Notes: a model not told the origin generated them from the sequence alone. 64,000 bases of DNA from Cornus controversa (GCA_026545225.1 CM048846.1:17472501-17536500), one strand, 5' to 3'; positions 23,475-34,377 are shown, numbered from the stretch's first letter. Made by a program: numbers and translations.

Positions 23475-24857
23475 GAGCCCCCCTGTTCATGAGGGTCGCT
23501 TGCCAAATCTTATGAACACTCCAGCTGGCCCATTGAACTGTAGAAATAAAACCTTGTCTCAAGAAATTTCGCTGACCTTCCACCTTGGCCCACAGATCCG
23601 AACCCGAACCTTTTAAGCTCCTAGGCTAGCTAACTTGGGTTGGCCTTTGGGGACTGGCTCGAGCCAAGCCTGGTGGCCGGTCTTGACCGGCCTTTAGGGG
23701 CTGACCTTCCTGGCCAACCTTGAGGGGCCGGCCTATTTTTTGTGAGACTTCTCTCTCTTAACTTTGCTTACGTCGTATTATAGATGTTGTATTCTAGTCA
23801 TTACCCCTTTTCTTTATGCCTATAAAAACTCCCTAGCGTCTTCATTCTCCATTCATCTTCAACTAACACTCAGTACATGTTCAATCCACTATTCCTTCCC
23901 TTTCTCGCTTCATGTACTATATTCAACATAATTTTGAGAAGCCAAGCCCAGAGCTTTTAGCCCCTCTCTTTCCCCTTCATGACATTTTCTATTTCTTTGA
24001 TTTCTTCATGGAAGACTATGTTGAGTGCCATGACATTGTTTCTTCAATAACGGATCCGGAGGTAGAGGAGTTAGTTGTTTGCTACTCATCCCTAAATGGA
24101 ATCATAGCCCGAGCCCATTCTCCAGCGAAAATGGTTTATCTTATTCGTCTTGCGGAGACGTGTTTTTATGAGGATGTTTTCGCCAATGGCCTTCGATTCC
24201 CAGTTCCTGTACTTGTATAGCAACTACTTCAAGCAGTGAACATCTATCCCTCCCAGCTTACGCCAACTTTTTGGCATATCATTATGGCCTTTCCTGTGTT
24301 ATGAAGGCTTTGTGGCAACGAAACTCCATTATCTGTAGTTGAGTTTCTCTTTTGCTATAGATTCTTTAAGAATGGTGACTGGTGACACTTTCATGGCGGG
24401 GTAAGCAGAAAACACCCGCCAAAAGGTTTAGTGCTCGTTGATAATAACAATCGTATTAAGTCATGGAAAAATTGATTTTTTTTTTATTTTCAGGTGCTAG
24501 GAGCCCACACCCATATTATTCCCCACACTTGGACTACCGGGGACATCTCTGGTAAGTTTACTTTCCCTTTTTTTTTGTCTTTACTCTTTGCTTCCTTTTG
24601 CCTTACGCATACATTATTGCTTTTAAACTTAGGTTGGAGGGCGGAGGTGCGAGTGAGCGAGGAAGATGAGTGTAATTTGGAGAAAGCCTACCACTATCTG
24701 ATGAAAGATGCCCAGGTCCCGACCCAAGACGTGTGACTAACCTTACTAGGTTACCCTTCCTTGGTTGCTACAGAGAGAAAGGGTACATATCTTGTTTTTA
24801 TTTGGACTTCATCCTTTTCTTTCTTTTTGACAAAACATCATTTACTTATTTTACCCG

Positions 24858-24861
<4 letters not shown>

Positions 24862-24902
<41 letters not shown>
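24862..24902. repeat. (TA)n tract, left flank of inserted element
   Basis: About 40 bp of TA repeat directly before CAGTAGTG. A matching tract follows the element at 25854-25889. Confidence 0.85.
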
Positions 24903-24905
<3 letters not shown>

Positions 24906-25850
24906 TAGTGTTCAAATGCTCCTTGGTGAGTAAGGAGTAGTCTACACACTTTTAACTCTAACCTTCGGATTGAATCCTAAGGTTGTTAATTAAAATAAGG
25001 TTCTCCCCTCTTATATTAGGAAACTTACCAAAATTTAATTTCTATTAAACACTAATAATGTAAAATGACAATAATAGACATTATTTTAAAAAAAAACTGT
25101 TATGGAAAGCCAAGAAACTATGAAAATTATATTCATTGGCTGCAATTGAGGTGTAACTACTCTTATCTTCTATAGATTCTTAGCCTAGCCAAAAATTTGT
25201 AACCCTCATTTGGTTCAACGTACCTCCTAAGAGCACGTTAAATTATATTCATTGGCCACACATGGCCTTTAGATTATTATATACGGAGTACATATTTTTT
25301 TCATCTAGGTTCCACCAAAATAAATAAATAAATAAATACATACATATATATATTTTTCGGGTATTACACTACAGGGGTTGCTGCTATTCCTGAATGCTTT
25401 CAGCTAGCAGTAACAATTACTCTTGCTTATGCAATAAAGATAATGATGGCTGATCATGTTATGGTTCGAAACTCCTCATCCTGTGACATTATGGGCTCTG
25501 CCACTGTCATATGTACAGACAAGACGGGCAACATCACGTTAAACCAGATGAGGGTTACAAAGTTTTGGCTAGGCCAAGAATCTATAGAAGATAGGAGTAG
25601 TTACACCTCAATTGCAGCCAATGAATATAATTTTCATAGTTTCTTGGGTTTCCATAACAGTTTTTTTTTTAAAATAATGTCTATTATTGTCATTTTACAT
25701 TATTAGTGTTTAATAGAAATTAAATTTTGGTAAGTTTCCTAATATAAAAGTGGAGAACCTTATTAATTAACAGCCTTAGGATTAAATCCGAAGGCTAGAG
25801 TTAAAAGTGTGTAGACTACTCCCTACTCACCAGGGAGCATTTGAACACTA

Positions 25851-25853
<3 letters not shown>
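24903..25853. mobile_element. (TA)n-flanked long-TIR element carrying a Ca2+-ATPase gene fragment
   Basis: 951 bp. The left arm 24903-25221 and inverted right arm 25536-25853 are near-identical over about 318 bp, starting CAGTAGTGTTCAAATGCTCC. Both tips adjoin (TA)n tracts. The centre and the inner part of the right arm encode a piece of an autoinhibited plasma-membrane-type Ca2+-ATPase, and because the arms are copies, the end of that exon is also present inverted in the left arm. There is no transposase. MULEs that carry host gene pieces are called Pack-MULEs; long TIRs fit, but (TA)n flanks instead of a 9-bp duplication do not prove the superfamily. Confidence 0.8.
25375..25628 (+). pseudogene. 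captured fragment of an ACA-type P2B Ca2+-ATPase
   Basis: An acceptor-like CACTACAG precedes an open frame of about 84 codons. It reads VAAIPE..QLAVTITLAYA, then KIMMADHVMVRNSSSCDIMG, SATVICTDKTGNITLNQM and VTKFWLGQE. In the P2B family the equivalent is AIPEGLPLAVTLTLAYS, MRKLSACETMGSA and CTDKTGTLTLNQM, with the Asp of DKTGT as the phosphorylated residue. Here GLPLAV has become CFQLAV and DKTGT has become DKTGN. Sequence upstream of the acceptor looks like intron, so genomic DNA and not cDNA was acquired. Only one exon-sized piece is present and no start or end of the protein, so it cannot make a pump. Confidence 0.85.
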
Positions 25854-25892
<39 letters not shown>

Positions 25893-26979
25893 GGCCTTCT
25901 CGGAGGAGAATGAGCATGAATGTTATTACCCAGTCTAAGGGTAAAGGTGTTGCCTCTTCTTCTTCACCTTCTGCAGAAAAGAGACCACGAAGGCCTACTT
26001 CTATTAAACACAGGCACTTGTCATCCCCCCCCCCCCATCTGTTGGAAATTCTTTACTTGATGTCGCCTTTGCCCCTAGGAGTCTTCGGATCCGAGCTCTT
26101 TTGGGGTGCCGACTACTCAACTTTTTGGAGGCGGCATCGTTCCAGACCCCGAGCTCTTTCAAGGTGCCGATGACTCAGTTATTTGGGAACGACAACCCCC
26201 AAGTGCCATTCTCGTCTGCTGCCAACAGCGCTGGGTCTATGTTGTCTGACCCAGCGTTTGCCGTTGCTAGATCTCGATAGTTCATTATGCAGAATGATTT
26301 GAATCAGGTAAATACACTTGGGGCCCTTGTATCTACTAGTCGTCTCCTAGCCAATATGGCCAAGGTTTGCTTTTATCATTTTTTTTTCTCATTTCACTGG
26401 TGTCACACTTTTTGTCACATTCTTATGCATACTTTAATGTTGTTAACAAGGCATAACGTTTGCCACTTTTATCTCCAATTAACTCCACTGGATGGAGGTT
26501 GAACTATTAAAGTAGAAAACCTCATTTAACACTGAGCGTGCCTCCTTCAATACCGAGCGCTTCCATGCTAAGCTTGGAGATTGAGTCTCTACGCTTTTCT
26601 TATGTAAAAGAGGTTGAAGTCCTCAACTCATAGTTTCATCATGAACGGGAGGAGATGGTTAGATGGAATGCCGATCTGCCAGGGTTCAAAGCGGTGGCGG
26701 TCGAGTAATTCAAGGATTCGCCCGAGTTTGACAAAATATGTGACAAGTCTTATGTCGAGGGCTTTGAATATTTTCGCGCTATGGTACAGGGCAAATGGCC
26801 AGAGATTGACTTCTTATGTTTGCAGTTGGACGAGGCGCCTGACCCTTGATACCTTTTTTTTTTTTTTTTTTGTAATATTTCTCTTCCGTAGCGTTTCTTT
26901 GCCTACAATTTTGTAATCCTTTTCTTGACTAATAAAAAGTTATTTGCTTTCTCATTTTGATGTCTTAATGTTATTGGGT

Positions 26980-27885
26980 AAAATTCCCATAGGCGGGCTG
27001 TCCCTATAAGGTCAATTAACTATGTTCTCAAAATTAACTTATTTGTCTCTTTCATTAAAGATTCCCTTTAGAGGCGTCCCTCTGTAGGGTTCTTTGATAA
27101 TGTTCTTGGGATTAATTCATCTCGCCTTTTCATTAAAGGACCTCTATTAGAGGTGTATCCCCGTAAGGCTGTGCTCCCGTAGAGTTGTTTGACATTGTTT
27201 TCAGAATTAATTCATCTCACATTTTTTTATTAAAGGCCCTTTGTTACAGGTGCGTCTCCATAGGGTTGTTTGTCAATGTTCTCAGAATTAATTCATTCCA
27301 TCTTTTTCATTAAATGTCTTCTGTTAGAGGTGTGTCCCCGATAGGGCCATTTGACAATATTTTCAAAATTAATTTATCCCGCATTTTCATTAAATTTCCT
27401 TTGTTTGAGGTGTATCCCCGTAGGGCTGTTTGACAATGTTCTCAAAATTAATTTATCCCGCCTTTTTTATTAAAGACCCTCTGTTAGAGGTATGCCCTCG
27501 TATGACTTTTCGATAATGTTCTCGAAATTAATTCATCTAATCTTTTTCATTAAAGGCCTTTTGTTAGAGGTGTGTCCCCGTAGAGCTGTGCCCTCGTAAG
27601 GTTGTTTGATAATGTTCTCATAATTAATTCATCCCGCTTTTTTCATTAAAGGTCCTCTTTTAGAGGTGTGTCCCTGTAGGGCTGTGCCCTCGTAGGGCTT
27701 TTTGACAATGTTCTCGGAATTAATTCATCTCATCTTTTCCATTAAAGGCCCTCTGTTAGAGATGTATGTTCTCGTACGACTATGACCCCGTAGGGCTGTT
27801 TGACAATATTCTCAGAGTTCATTCATTTCGCATTTTTCACTAAAGACCCTCTGTTAGAGGTGTATCCCTGTAGGGTTGCTTGTTC
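26980..27885 (-). repeat. tandem array, unit about 85-110 bp, in Tat element 3' region
   Basis: About nine degenerate copies of a unit whose minus strand reads CCTTTAATGAAAAAGGCGGG, then AATTAATTCTGAGAAC and GTCAAACAGCCCTACGGGG. It is homologous to the arrays at 6165-6610 and 55040-55960. Confidence 0.85.
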
Positions 27886-28048
27886 ACTTTTGGTTTTAGT
27901 TATAATAACAAAAAATGATTGTTATTGATATTTTAGTATCAAATGGAGAGTTAATCAAGAAAAACCACGGAGCTATCGTCGTAAGGCACGATACTAAACT
28001 AAGTTCCAACTAGACTATTAAAGTAAATATAACTTAAAAAAAATTTAC

Positions 28049-28231
28049 TGATAGTATTTCCTCAGATACTCAGCATTCCAGGGATGGGTCAACCGTCTCC
28101 CCTTCAATGTCTCCAACCAATAAGCTCCATGCCTTTAAGTTTGGATAGCTTTGTAAGGGCTTTCCCAGTTAAATGCCACTTTCTTAGTGCCTGGGGGTTT
28201 GGTCGTTTGAGTCACTTTACGGAGGACTAGG
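28049..28231 (-). pseudogene. integrase C-terminal tail of Tat pol, interrupted by a solo LTR
   Basis: The minus strand reads LVLRKVTQTTKPPGTKK, then FNWESPYKAIQT, a stop, and GAYWLETLKGRR...PWNAEYLRKYYQ. This is the GPY/F-type end of integrase in Tat elements. The N-terminal side is cut off by the solo LTR at 28232-29452, and the matching upstream piece resumes at 29457. Confidence 0.8.
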
Positions 28232-29452
28232 TGATAAGTGTACAAAATTTACTATTTTATATCCCAAAATAAGTTTTTAATTACTCTTTTATTCTATTTA
28301 AATGTTCTTATCTTTGCATTTTATGTTTTATAGGGGTTGATTTTCAAATAAGAAGAAAAGTAGCAAAAGAAGGGCTAAAAATGATGTATATAGACAAAGA
28401 TAAAAATAATAAGAGTTGTACAAGAGATGGTATTCTATGTAATCTACTCCACAAGAGGTCTCAAGTTCAAAACTTTGCAAAATATTTTTTATACGGCCAC
28501 ATCTATAGTCCGGAATTCAAATTAAAGATATGGATATCAAATATTAGATATTTAAAATTCAAAATTTTTTATTTTGAATTTTGAATTTTTGTTTTTTGTA
28601 TTTTGAATTTTGTATTTAAAATTTTTTTCACCTAAACCATTCCCCTCTAACTCTATAAATAGGGGGTCTTAGGGGATGGTGAAGGGAGTTAGAAAATTGT
28701 AGAGAAATTATAGAAAAAAAATAGTATAATTGTTTTCTTGATTCAATGAAGAATAGTAGTTTCATTTCTATTTATTTATTTTCTGTTGATATGCAAGCGT
28801 AAGCATCATTCTCAAGGGAGTGATAAAACCACCATGGCTGAAATATAAGTAAGTTATTTATTTTCTTGTTTAATTTTTTCTCCCAAGAACATTCTTCTAC
28901 TCTTCTATTCTGGATTTTTATTTTCTGAAATTAGAGGGAGGATTCTTCGTGTTTACCAAATAATGGTAATTCAAAGAATGCCTACCTCTATTTACATAGT
29001 CAATGTGCATCAGATTAAGTAAAAAAATGTTCTCTCGTATATAATCAAGTGTTGTTGTTTTTTATGCTATATCTTCTTTCATCTTTCCAAGTTCCAATTG
29101 GATTGGTGAAGTGTATTGATTATTGGAGAAAACTAGATAAGAATATTAGAAACTTTATTTATATGGATCCATGGTGGTAAATTCTCTTCCCTTGAGATTT
29201 GTCCTATCATTTGATCAAAGACATTTAGTATTAGTTTTTATTATTAAAAAAAAATCAGAAGTTTATTTTTAAATATTCATTTTTCATCCCAAAAGATTGA
29301 GGTTTTGAATTTTAAACTTGCTATTGATTCTCACTTGAGAGTGGTTCGACCTTGCTTATTACTATACGATTTTTAGTAGAGTTTTTGCAGGTTTTATTTT
29401 TGTTTGAAACGTAGAGAAGCAACGACATCCATCCATAAATCTACACCCATAA
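28232..29452 (+). mobile_element. solo LTR, 1221 bp
   Basis: Starts TGATAAGTGTACAAAATTT and ends CTACACCCATAA (a decayed ...CATCA). It is flanked by a perfect 5-bp duplication CTAGG (28227-28231 and 29453-29457). It contains a TATA box CTATAAATAGGGGG at about 28655 and no gag, PBS or second LTR. It is unlike the Tat LTRs here. Solo LTRs arise by recombination between the two LTRs of a full element. Confidence 0.8.
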
Positions 29453-29579
29453 CTAGGTTTCTAGGTTGAAAATTCCTATACTTGATCTTTTTGTCTTGTT
29501 CTATTTCAAATTTCTCTTTTCTTGAAGAATGATGATTGTAGAATTAAAAAGAGTATTAAAAACTATATACTAATAACTT

Positions 29580-29860
29580 TGGGAACCGGCCTTGGTTGGC
29601 TTTTGATGGCCGCTTTTGAGGGCGACTTTTGAAGGCGGCGTTTGAGGACGCCCTTTGCCCTTTGAGGGCGGCCTTTGAGTGAGGCCTTTTGAGGGAGGCC
29701 TTTTTGAGGAAGGCCCTTAGTGGAAGGTCTCTTGAGGAAGACCCTTAGAGGAAAGCCTTTTGAGGAAAGCCCATTGAGGAAAACCATTAGAGGAAGGCCT
29801 CCTGAGTAAGTCCTTTTGAGGGCGGCCTTTATTGGCCTCATTGGCTGGTTTTTTAAGGAT
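29580..29860 (-). repeat. short tandem repeat between gag and pol tail
   Basis: About fifteen units of 18-20 bp around AAGGCCTTCCTCTAAGGG (minus strand). The same kind of repeat fills 54150-54560 in the other Tat element. Confidence 0.75.
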
Positions 29861-29879
29861 TGTTCTTCGCTTGCTTGGC

Positions 29880-31330
29880 CGACTTTCTGTTACCATCTCA
29901 TTTTTCCTCTATGCATCTAGGGCATCATCAGCATTCATGTACTTTTAGGCTTTTATGAGTAGCTCTGACATGCTTTCTAGTGGATGTTTCGTGATTGACT
30001 ACAAGAACTTTGAGGGCTATAGTCGTCCTATGAATGTGGTAAATGTTACCTTGTCATCCAAGATATCGTCCTACAACATCTCTCTATTAAACCAGATGAT
30101 GTAGTCTCGTAACGATTCTCCCTTGGTTTGCCTTACATTCAAAAGATAAGTGGTAGGCTTCTTGTGTTTTCAAGCGGCAATGAAATTGCTCACAAACAAC
30201 CGGCTTAACTCTTTAAAGGAATGTATAGACGCAGGTTTCAAACTGTTGAACCATGCTCGGGTGGAACCTTTTGATGTAGTGGAAAAAGCTCTGCACATGA
30301 TTTCATCTGGTACTCCTTGGAGGTACATCATAGCCTTGTAGGTCTCCAGATGGTCTAGCGGGTCCATGGTCCCATCAAAGTTTTCAAGGGTGGGCATCTT
30401 GAACTTGTTGGGCAAAGGACAATTCATTATTCCAATGGTAAAGGGGAGGTTAGTCTGTTAGACCAGATCCTCCGCTATAGTAGGGTTTTTCCCTTTCATG
30501 GCTGGGCTATACTTTTCACCTTCACTATGAGGTCTTACATCTCTATGTTATGATAGATAGCTTTACCTACCTGCCTCGAACTTCCATGAGAAAAAGTTCT
30601 GACCCCATGCGCTTTCTTAGACGAGAGAAGGTGAATGAAGTTCATCCTATCCCGATCGTTTCTTACATGGCTTTGGGATGCGTCGTCTACTAGAACCCCA
30701 TTATCTCACTTAGCCCTGTAGTAACCTTTGTGGACGGGTGTGAGTGGGCGAGTGCGAAGATAGATACTAGGCTGAGCTACCACACTGACAGGATACATGG
30801 TGCTCAATCTCACATCGCCTGGGTGTGGAGAAGGGGATGTGCTTATATGTAGTATGTTCTCTTCAAATGGTATAAGGCCTTTTGGGGTAAAACCCAAGAG
30901 CAAAATCGTGCGGGTTCAGGCCCAAAGCAGACAATATCATACCATGTGTTGGAGCGAGGTATTATAGTTGGTATCAGAGCCTGAACCCAGCCAGAAGTGT
31001 GCCGACGAGGACGTCTGGCCTCGTACGGGGGTGGATTGTAATAACCCTTGTGGACTGGTGTGAGTGGGCGAGTGCAAAGATAGACACTAGGCTGAGCTAC
31101 CACACTTACAGGGTACAGGGTGCTCAATCCCACATCGTCTAGGTGTGAAGAAAGGGATGTGCTTATATGTACTATGTTCTCTTTAAATGGTATGAGGCAT
31201 TTTGGGGTAAAATCCAAGAGCAAAACCGTGCGGGCTATGGCCCAAAACGGACAATATCATACCATGTGTTGGAGCGGGGTATTACAAGCCCCATCCCCTT
31301 CTAGATCGACCGGCCTAAGGTGATTTCATG
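29880..31330 (-). pseudogene. broken Tat-type gag, interrupted by a TRIM
   Basis: The longest open piece (30427-30170) reads LPNKFKMPTLENFD, DHLETYKAMMYLQGVP and TRAWFNSLKPASIHSFKEL, clearly the Gag at 4808-5821. Downstream it continues through several stops to about 29880 (ESLRDYIIWFNREML). The N-terminal part is split by the TRIM at 30717-31286. Confidence 0.8.
30717..31286 (+). mobile_element. complete TRIM (terminal-repeat retrotransposon in miniature)
   Basis: 570 bp. Two 250-bp LTRs (30717-30966 and 31037-31286; TGTAATAACC... to ...GGTATTACA), roughly 90% alike by eye, enclose only 70 bp. That 70 bp begins with GTTGGTATCAGAGC, a perfect initiator tRNA-Met primer binding site (30969-30980), and ends with the purine-rich ACGGGGGTGGAT. 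The target duplication AGCCC lies at 30712-30716 and 31287-31291. It has no coding capacity, as is normal for TRIMs, which are mobilised by other elements. ORFs across it are spurious. Confidence 0.92.
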
Positions 31331-31834
31331 ATGGCACCAGTCTCACAAGAAGGAGACACTATAGGATTGCCGTATTTTGTTAGAGTACCTGGATCAGACT
31401 CTAATTTAAGTTCTAAACATAGTATTCCAGCGTTGCGACACGCTCCTAGTCATTTGAGACTCTGGGGCGTGCCCAAAGGAAGTCTCTTTGACCAGGGAGT
31501 GCATGCCTTCTTCACCTACTATAGGCAGATTGTGACTGGCAAGGTCTAGAGCGGCAGGCGAATTATGTCCGGCTGGAGGGTTGTGGCCCACAAGAAAGTC
31601 CTGCGCGACTGGCGGATTGTGACCGACAAAAGGGTTATGCTCGGTAGGAGGGTTCTGCCCGGTTGGAAGATTGTGACCGGTAAGAGGGTCTTACCTTGCT
31701 AAAGGATTGTGGCCGGTAGGAGGATCCTGCCCGGCTGTAGTCTTTAGTCCAGATCGTAGGTGCATCATGCTTCATATATGTTTTAGGTAGAACAGTCAAG
31801 TTTGTGACAGTCCTTTCACACAGACGATGCCAAC

Positions 31835-32200
31835 TAATGAGGTTAAAATTCACCCCGAACTGGTCAAACACCAACCTGTAAAATGAGAAGAGAAGGGTAA
31901 TTGGAAGGATACTAGTGTGATGCCAGCCGACTACACTTTGACGATCAAGTCATAAATCGAAAGGGTTTTCTTAAGTTATAAAGACACTTTAGAGGGTATT
32001 AATTGCATACTAGGAATATGGACTATCCATGTATTTATAGTAGTGAGATGGGAACGTGTCCTACTAGGAAACTAGCTCTTTAGTTCCCCAGACTCATCTT
32101 GAGATAGAAAAGTCCTAGTCAAAGCATACTTCTTAACTACGTCACCTTAATCTCAACTTTCACGTCATACGTTTTATAATTGGAGTCAAATACTCTATCA
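31835..32200 (-). repeat. 5' LTR of the minus-strand Tat element
   Basis: 366 bp. On the minus strand it begins TGATAGAGTATTTGACTCC, has the TATA-like CTATAAATACATGG and ends CCTCATTA. It is followed by GTTGGCATCGTCTGTG, the Tat primer-binding region. Confidence 0.85.
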
Positions 32201-32587
32201 ATATATAAGCTCAAAAATATACTAAGGTGATTTAGCAAATGGGAAGACACCATAAGGATCTCATCCTTGCATTTTATGGATACATCAGTCCTATAAACAA
32301 ACAAATAGAATATAAACAATTGCAATATATATAACTATGTATATATATATTTGTATAAAAGCATAATATATAAATTACTCATGTCGTAACCATAATATAT
32401 AAATAACTCATGTCGTAATCGTGTCACGAGTTAGATAACTTAAACCCAAACCCAACACAATTTTTGCGTGTCGTGTTCGTGTTCGTGTTGACCCATTTAT
32501 TAAACGTGTTGACTTATCTCAAATCCAAACTTGCTTAACTTATATCGTGTTTGTGTCGTGTCTAATTTTAACATTCCTAACCAAAGA

Positions 32588-34327
32588 TGGTAAATTTGTT
32601 TAAAGTTATTATCAAGATTATCATAATGACATCACAGTGATTTTCCTTCTCATTCTCCAATTTTCTCACGTTTGTCTTCTCCCGTATCATTGTCTTCTTT
32701 AATTTCAAACTCTCAATTAATGCTTACATAATATTTCAATGATATTACATATCTAGAATGGTTGTATAATATATGAATTGACCGATAAGAACAAATATAA
32801 TAAGCTCTCTGTTTGCAGAATGACCTCATTTAAGAGTCTAACTTTTTAATATTTAAAATGTTTGTATAATTTGTGAATGGTGTCATTCATTATCAAGGGG
32901 CATTCAAATAAGCCCTTCATGAAATTTTGACATTAAACTTTCTGTTAACAGCAGTTGAACAGTTAAACATGTTAATAGTGTATATGGAAGGAATATTTTT
33001 TGTGTATATATATATATCATTCAAACAAAGACGCGTCAATACGGGAAAAAAAAACTAATACAGAGCTACATCATTGACAAGTTGCTAGTTTAGATTTGTT
33101 AATTAATTATATGGTACCACATCATTGTTGGAAAATTAATTCCCAATAGACTAAAACAACTCATAAGAAACAAACCATCCTATATCTCACATATGCTTCC
33201 AACAATGTAAAACCAATGTAGAAGTTCATGATTAAACATATAACCATAATAATATATAATATCCGTATACTCTACAGAGACAATGATGGATTGTCCAGAA
33301 TGTTAGAGTACAGGACGAGCAGTTAGATTTTGTATGGATCGTACATGAATGGCAATTGCAATTCCCGTGTTAGCTTCGTCGATGTTACCTACCAAACTAC
33401 AAAGCACAAACACAGGTGCCACATGTTCAACATAGCAACATAGACAAGCAGGTCCAAGACCTGAATACGTGTTCAAAACTCTTCGTGACCTTATGTGATG
33501 GAGTCTAACACTCTACTTACATAATTTCTTTTTGAATTAGTCCGAATTGGAATGATGTATCATCACTCTTCAACTTATGTGTAATGTGACCAATTGCAAG
33601 CTGTCGAATTGGGCCTCTTAAAAAATCAAATGAGCCTTAAAACTGTTTCAGGCCTCAGCCCATGGGTTTCCATTTGAATTTAGCCCAGGGCGAAAATTCT
33701 ATATCCTATGATTGAGCCAATTCGTTCCTTTGAAGTTGGCCCATTGTTAAGGCCTTTAAGCCCACTATAAGATAGCTTTCCCAAACAAACAAAAAAAATA
33801 TACTCCTATATATATATATATATATATATATAGATAGATAGATAGATATGACTTTACAAGTAGAATAATTAATAATTCAGGACAAAAAGTTTAGGTGGTA
33901 AAATTGATTTTCTTTTTATCTAAGAAGAAACTCATACACCCATTTGTTCTTGGAATAAAGTTTTTGGTCTCCCAATTTTCCTACTACTCCCCTGAATTAT
34001 ATATTTACCTTCCTCTTACTTCAAAATGCGACCAAAACCCCTTAAAATCATCATACACGAAACATATTCTTAAAGAAGAAATACTACATAAAGTTAGCAA
34101 CTAGAGATGGTAATCTAATTTCTTAAACCAAGACTAGACCTTCTGAATCTCAAATTTAATAAGCAGTCAAGACAAAAGATCTTTATTTGCTGCTTGATAG
34201 TAGTGTCCATTGTCCTCTCTCCCACTTGTACTCTTCTTCTGCATATATCTGTAGTAGATGTACTGCAACAGGATCTTTTGTCATGTTTGTTAAGGTGTAA
34301 CAGTAGAACAATATATATATATATATA
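32588..34327. other. AT-rich intergenic region
   Basis: No recognisable gene. A (TA)n(GATA)n microsatellite lies at 33807-33849. This is the downstream flank of the PQ-loop gene. Confidence 0.5.
33807..33849. repeat. (TA)n(GATA)n microsatellite
   Basis: A TA run passing into four GATA units. Confidence 0.9.
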
Positions 34328-34377
34328 TTGGGATTAAACTCATGTAACAGTATAAACTAACATGAGTTTAATCCCAA
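34328..34377. repeat. perfect 18-bp inverted repeat next to the PQ-loop gene stop codon
   Basis: TTGGGATTAAACTCATGT (34328-34345) and its exact complement (34360-34377) are separated by 14 bases. The hairpin starts five bases after the stop codon of the minus-strand gene and is bordered on its far side by a (TA)n run. It may be a 3' UTR stem or the relic of a tiny foldback insertion. Confidence 0.85.

Larger units (their letters stand above)
23912..26850 (+). pseudogene. decayed antisense ORF of the Tat element (putative gypsy-type transposon domain)
   Basis: On the plus strand, opposite to the host element, pieces of one protein survive. The first is 23912-24220 (ETCFYEDVFANGLRFPV), a TAG, then in the same frame SQLTPTFWHIIMAFPVL. 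This is the 'transposase (putative) gypsy type' domain (LYxxxLExGLRLPL...PSQLxPNxWR). A later piece around 24630-24736 ends in a stop. A C-terminal piece at about 26640-26850 reads EMVRWNADLPGFKAV, one stop, then DSPEFDKICDKSYVEGFEYF and ends at a stop. GT-AG-like interruptions suggest introns, for example after LLANMAK (26365). A (TA)n-flanked element (24903-25853) is inserted in the middle. The role of such proteins in Tat elements is unknown. Confidence 0.65.
23115..32200 (-). mobile_element. Tat-type Ty3/gypsy LTR retrotransposon, degenerate, with nested insertions
   Basis: On the minus strand the 5' LTR is 32200-31835 and the 3' LTR 23474-23115, with target duplication ATATA at 32201-32205 and 23110-23114. 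In element order it has the 5' LTR, a Pro-rich repeat leader (31730-31560), a broken gag (about 31330-29880), a short-repeat spacer (29860-29580), an integrase tail (28231-28049), a tandem array (27885-26980), a decayed ORF on the opposite strand (26850-23912) and the 3' LTR. Protease, RT and RNase H are missing. Nested inside are a solo LTR (28232-29452), a TRIM (30717-31286) and a (TA)n-flanked element (24903-25853). The opposite-strand ORF in the 3' region and the tandem array are known Tat-lineage habits. Confidence 0.85.
22763..32579. mobile_element. old non-autonomous hAT element interrupted by a retrotransposon
   Basis: The left tip TAGGGGTGGTAA (22763) and the inverted right tip TAGGAATGTTAA (ending 32579) are hAT-like. 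The flanking 8-mers ATCAAAGA (22755-22762) and ACCAAAGA (32580-32587) differ by one base. Between the tips, outside the LTR element, both sides are full of ACCCG/TGTCGTG-type words common in plant hAT derivatives (22800-23000; 32420-32570). The 9.1-kb LTR retrotransposon at 23115-32200 splits it. Confidence 0.6.

Noticed and set aside
25443..25706. Functional small Ca2+-ATPase-related gene
   Set aside because: Only one exon-sized piece with changes at conserved positions, inside a transposon, with its 3' part being the element's inverted repeat.
30150..30341. Plus-strand ORF containing LNSLKECIDAGFKLLNHA
   Set aside because: It is the reverse of gag (minus-strand 30427-30170); the same shadow appears opposite 53672-53863.
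30717..31223. ORFs of 65-126 aa on the minus strand
   Set aside because: They lie in TRIM LTRs with proven ends and repeat each other.
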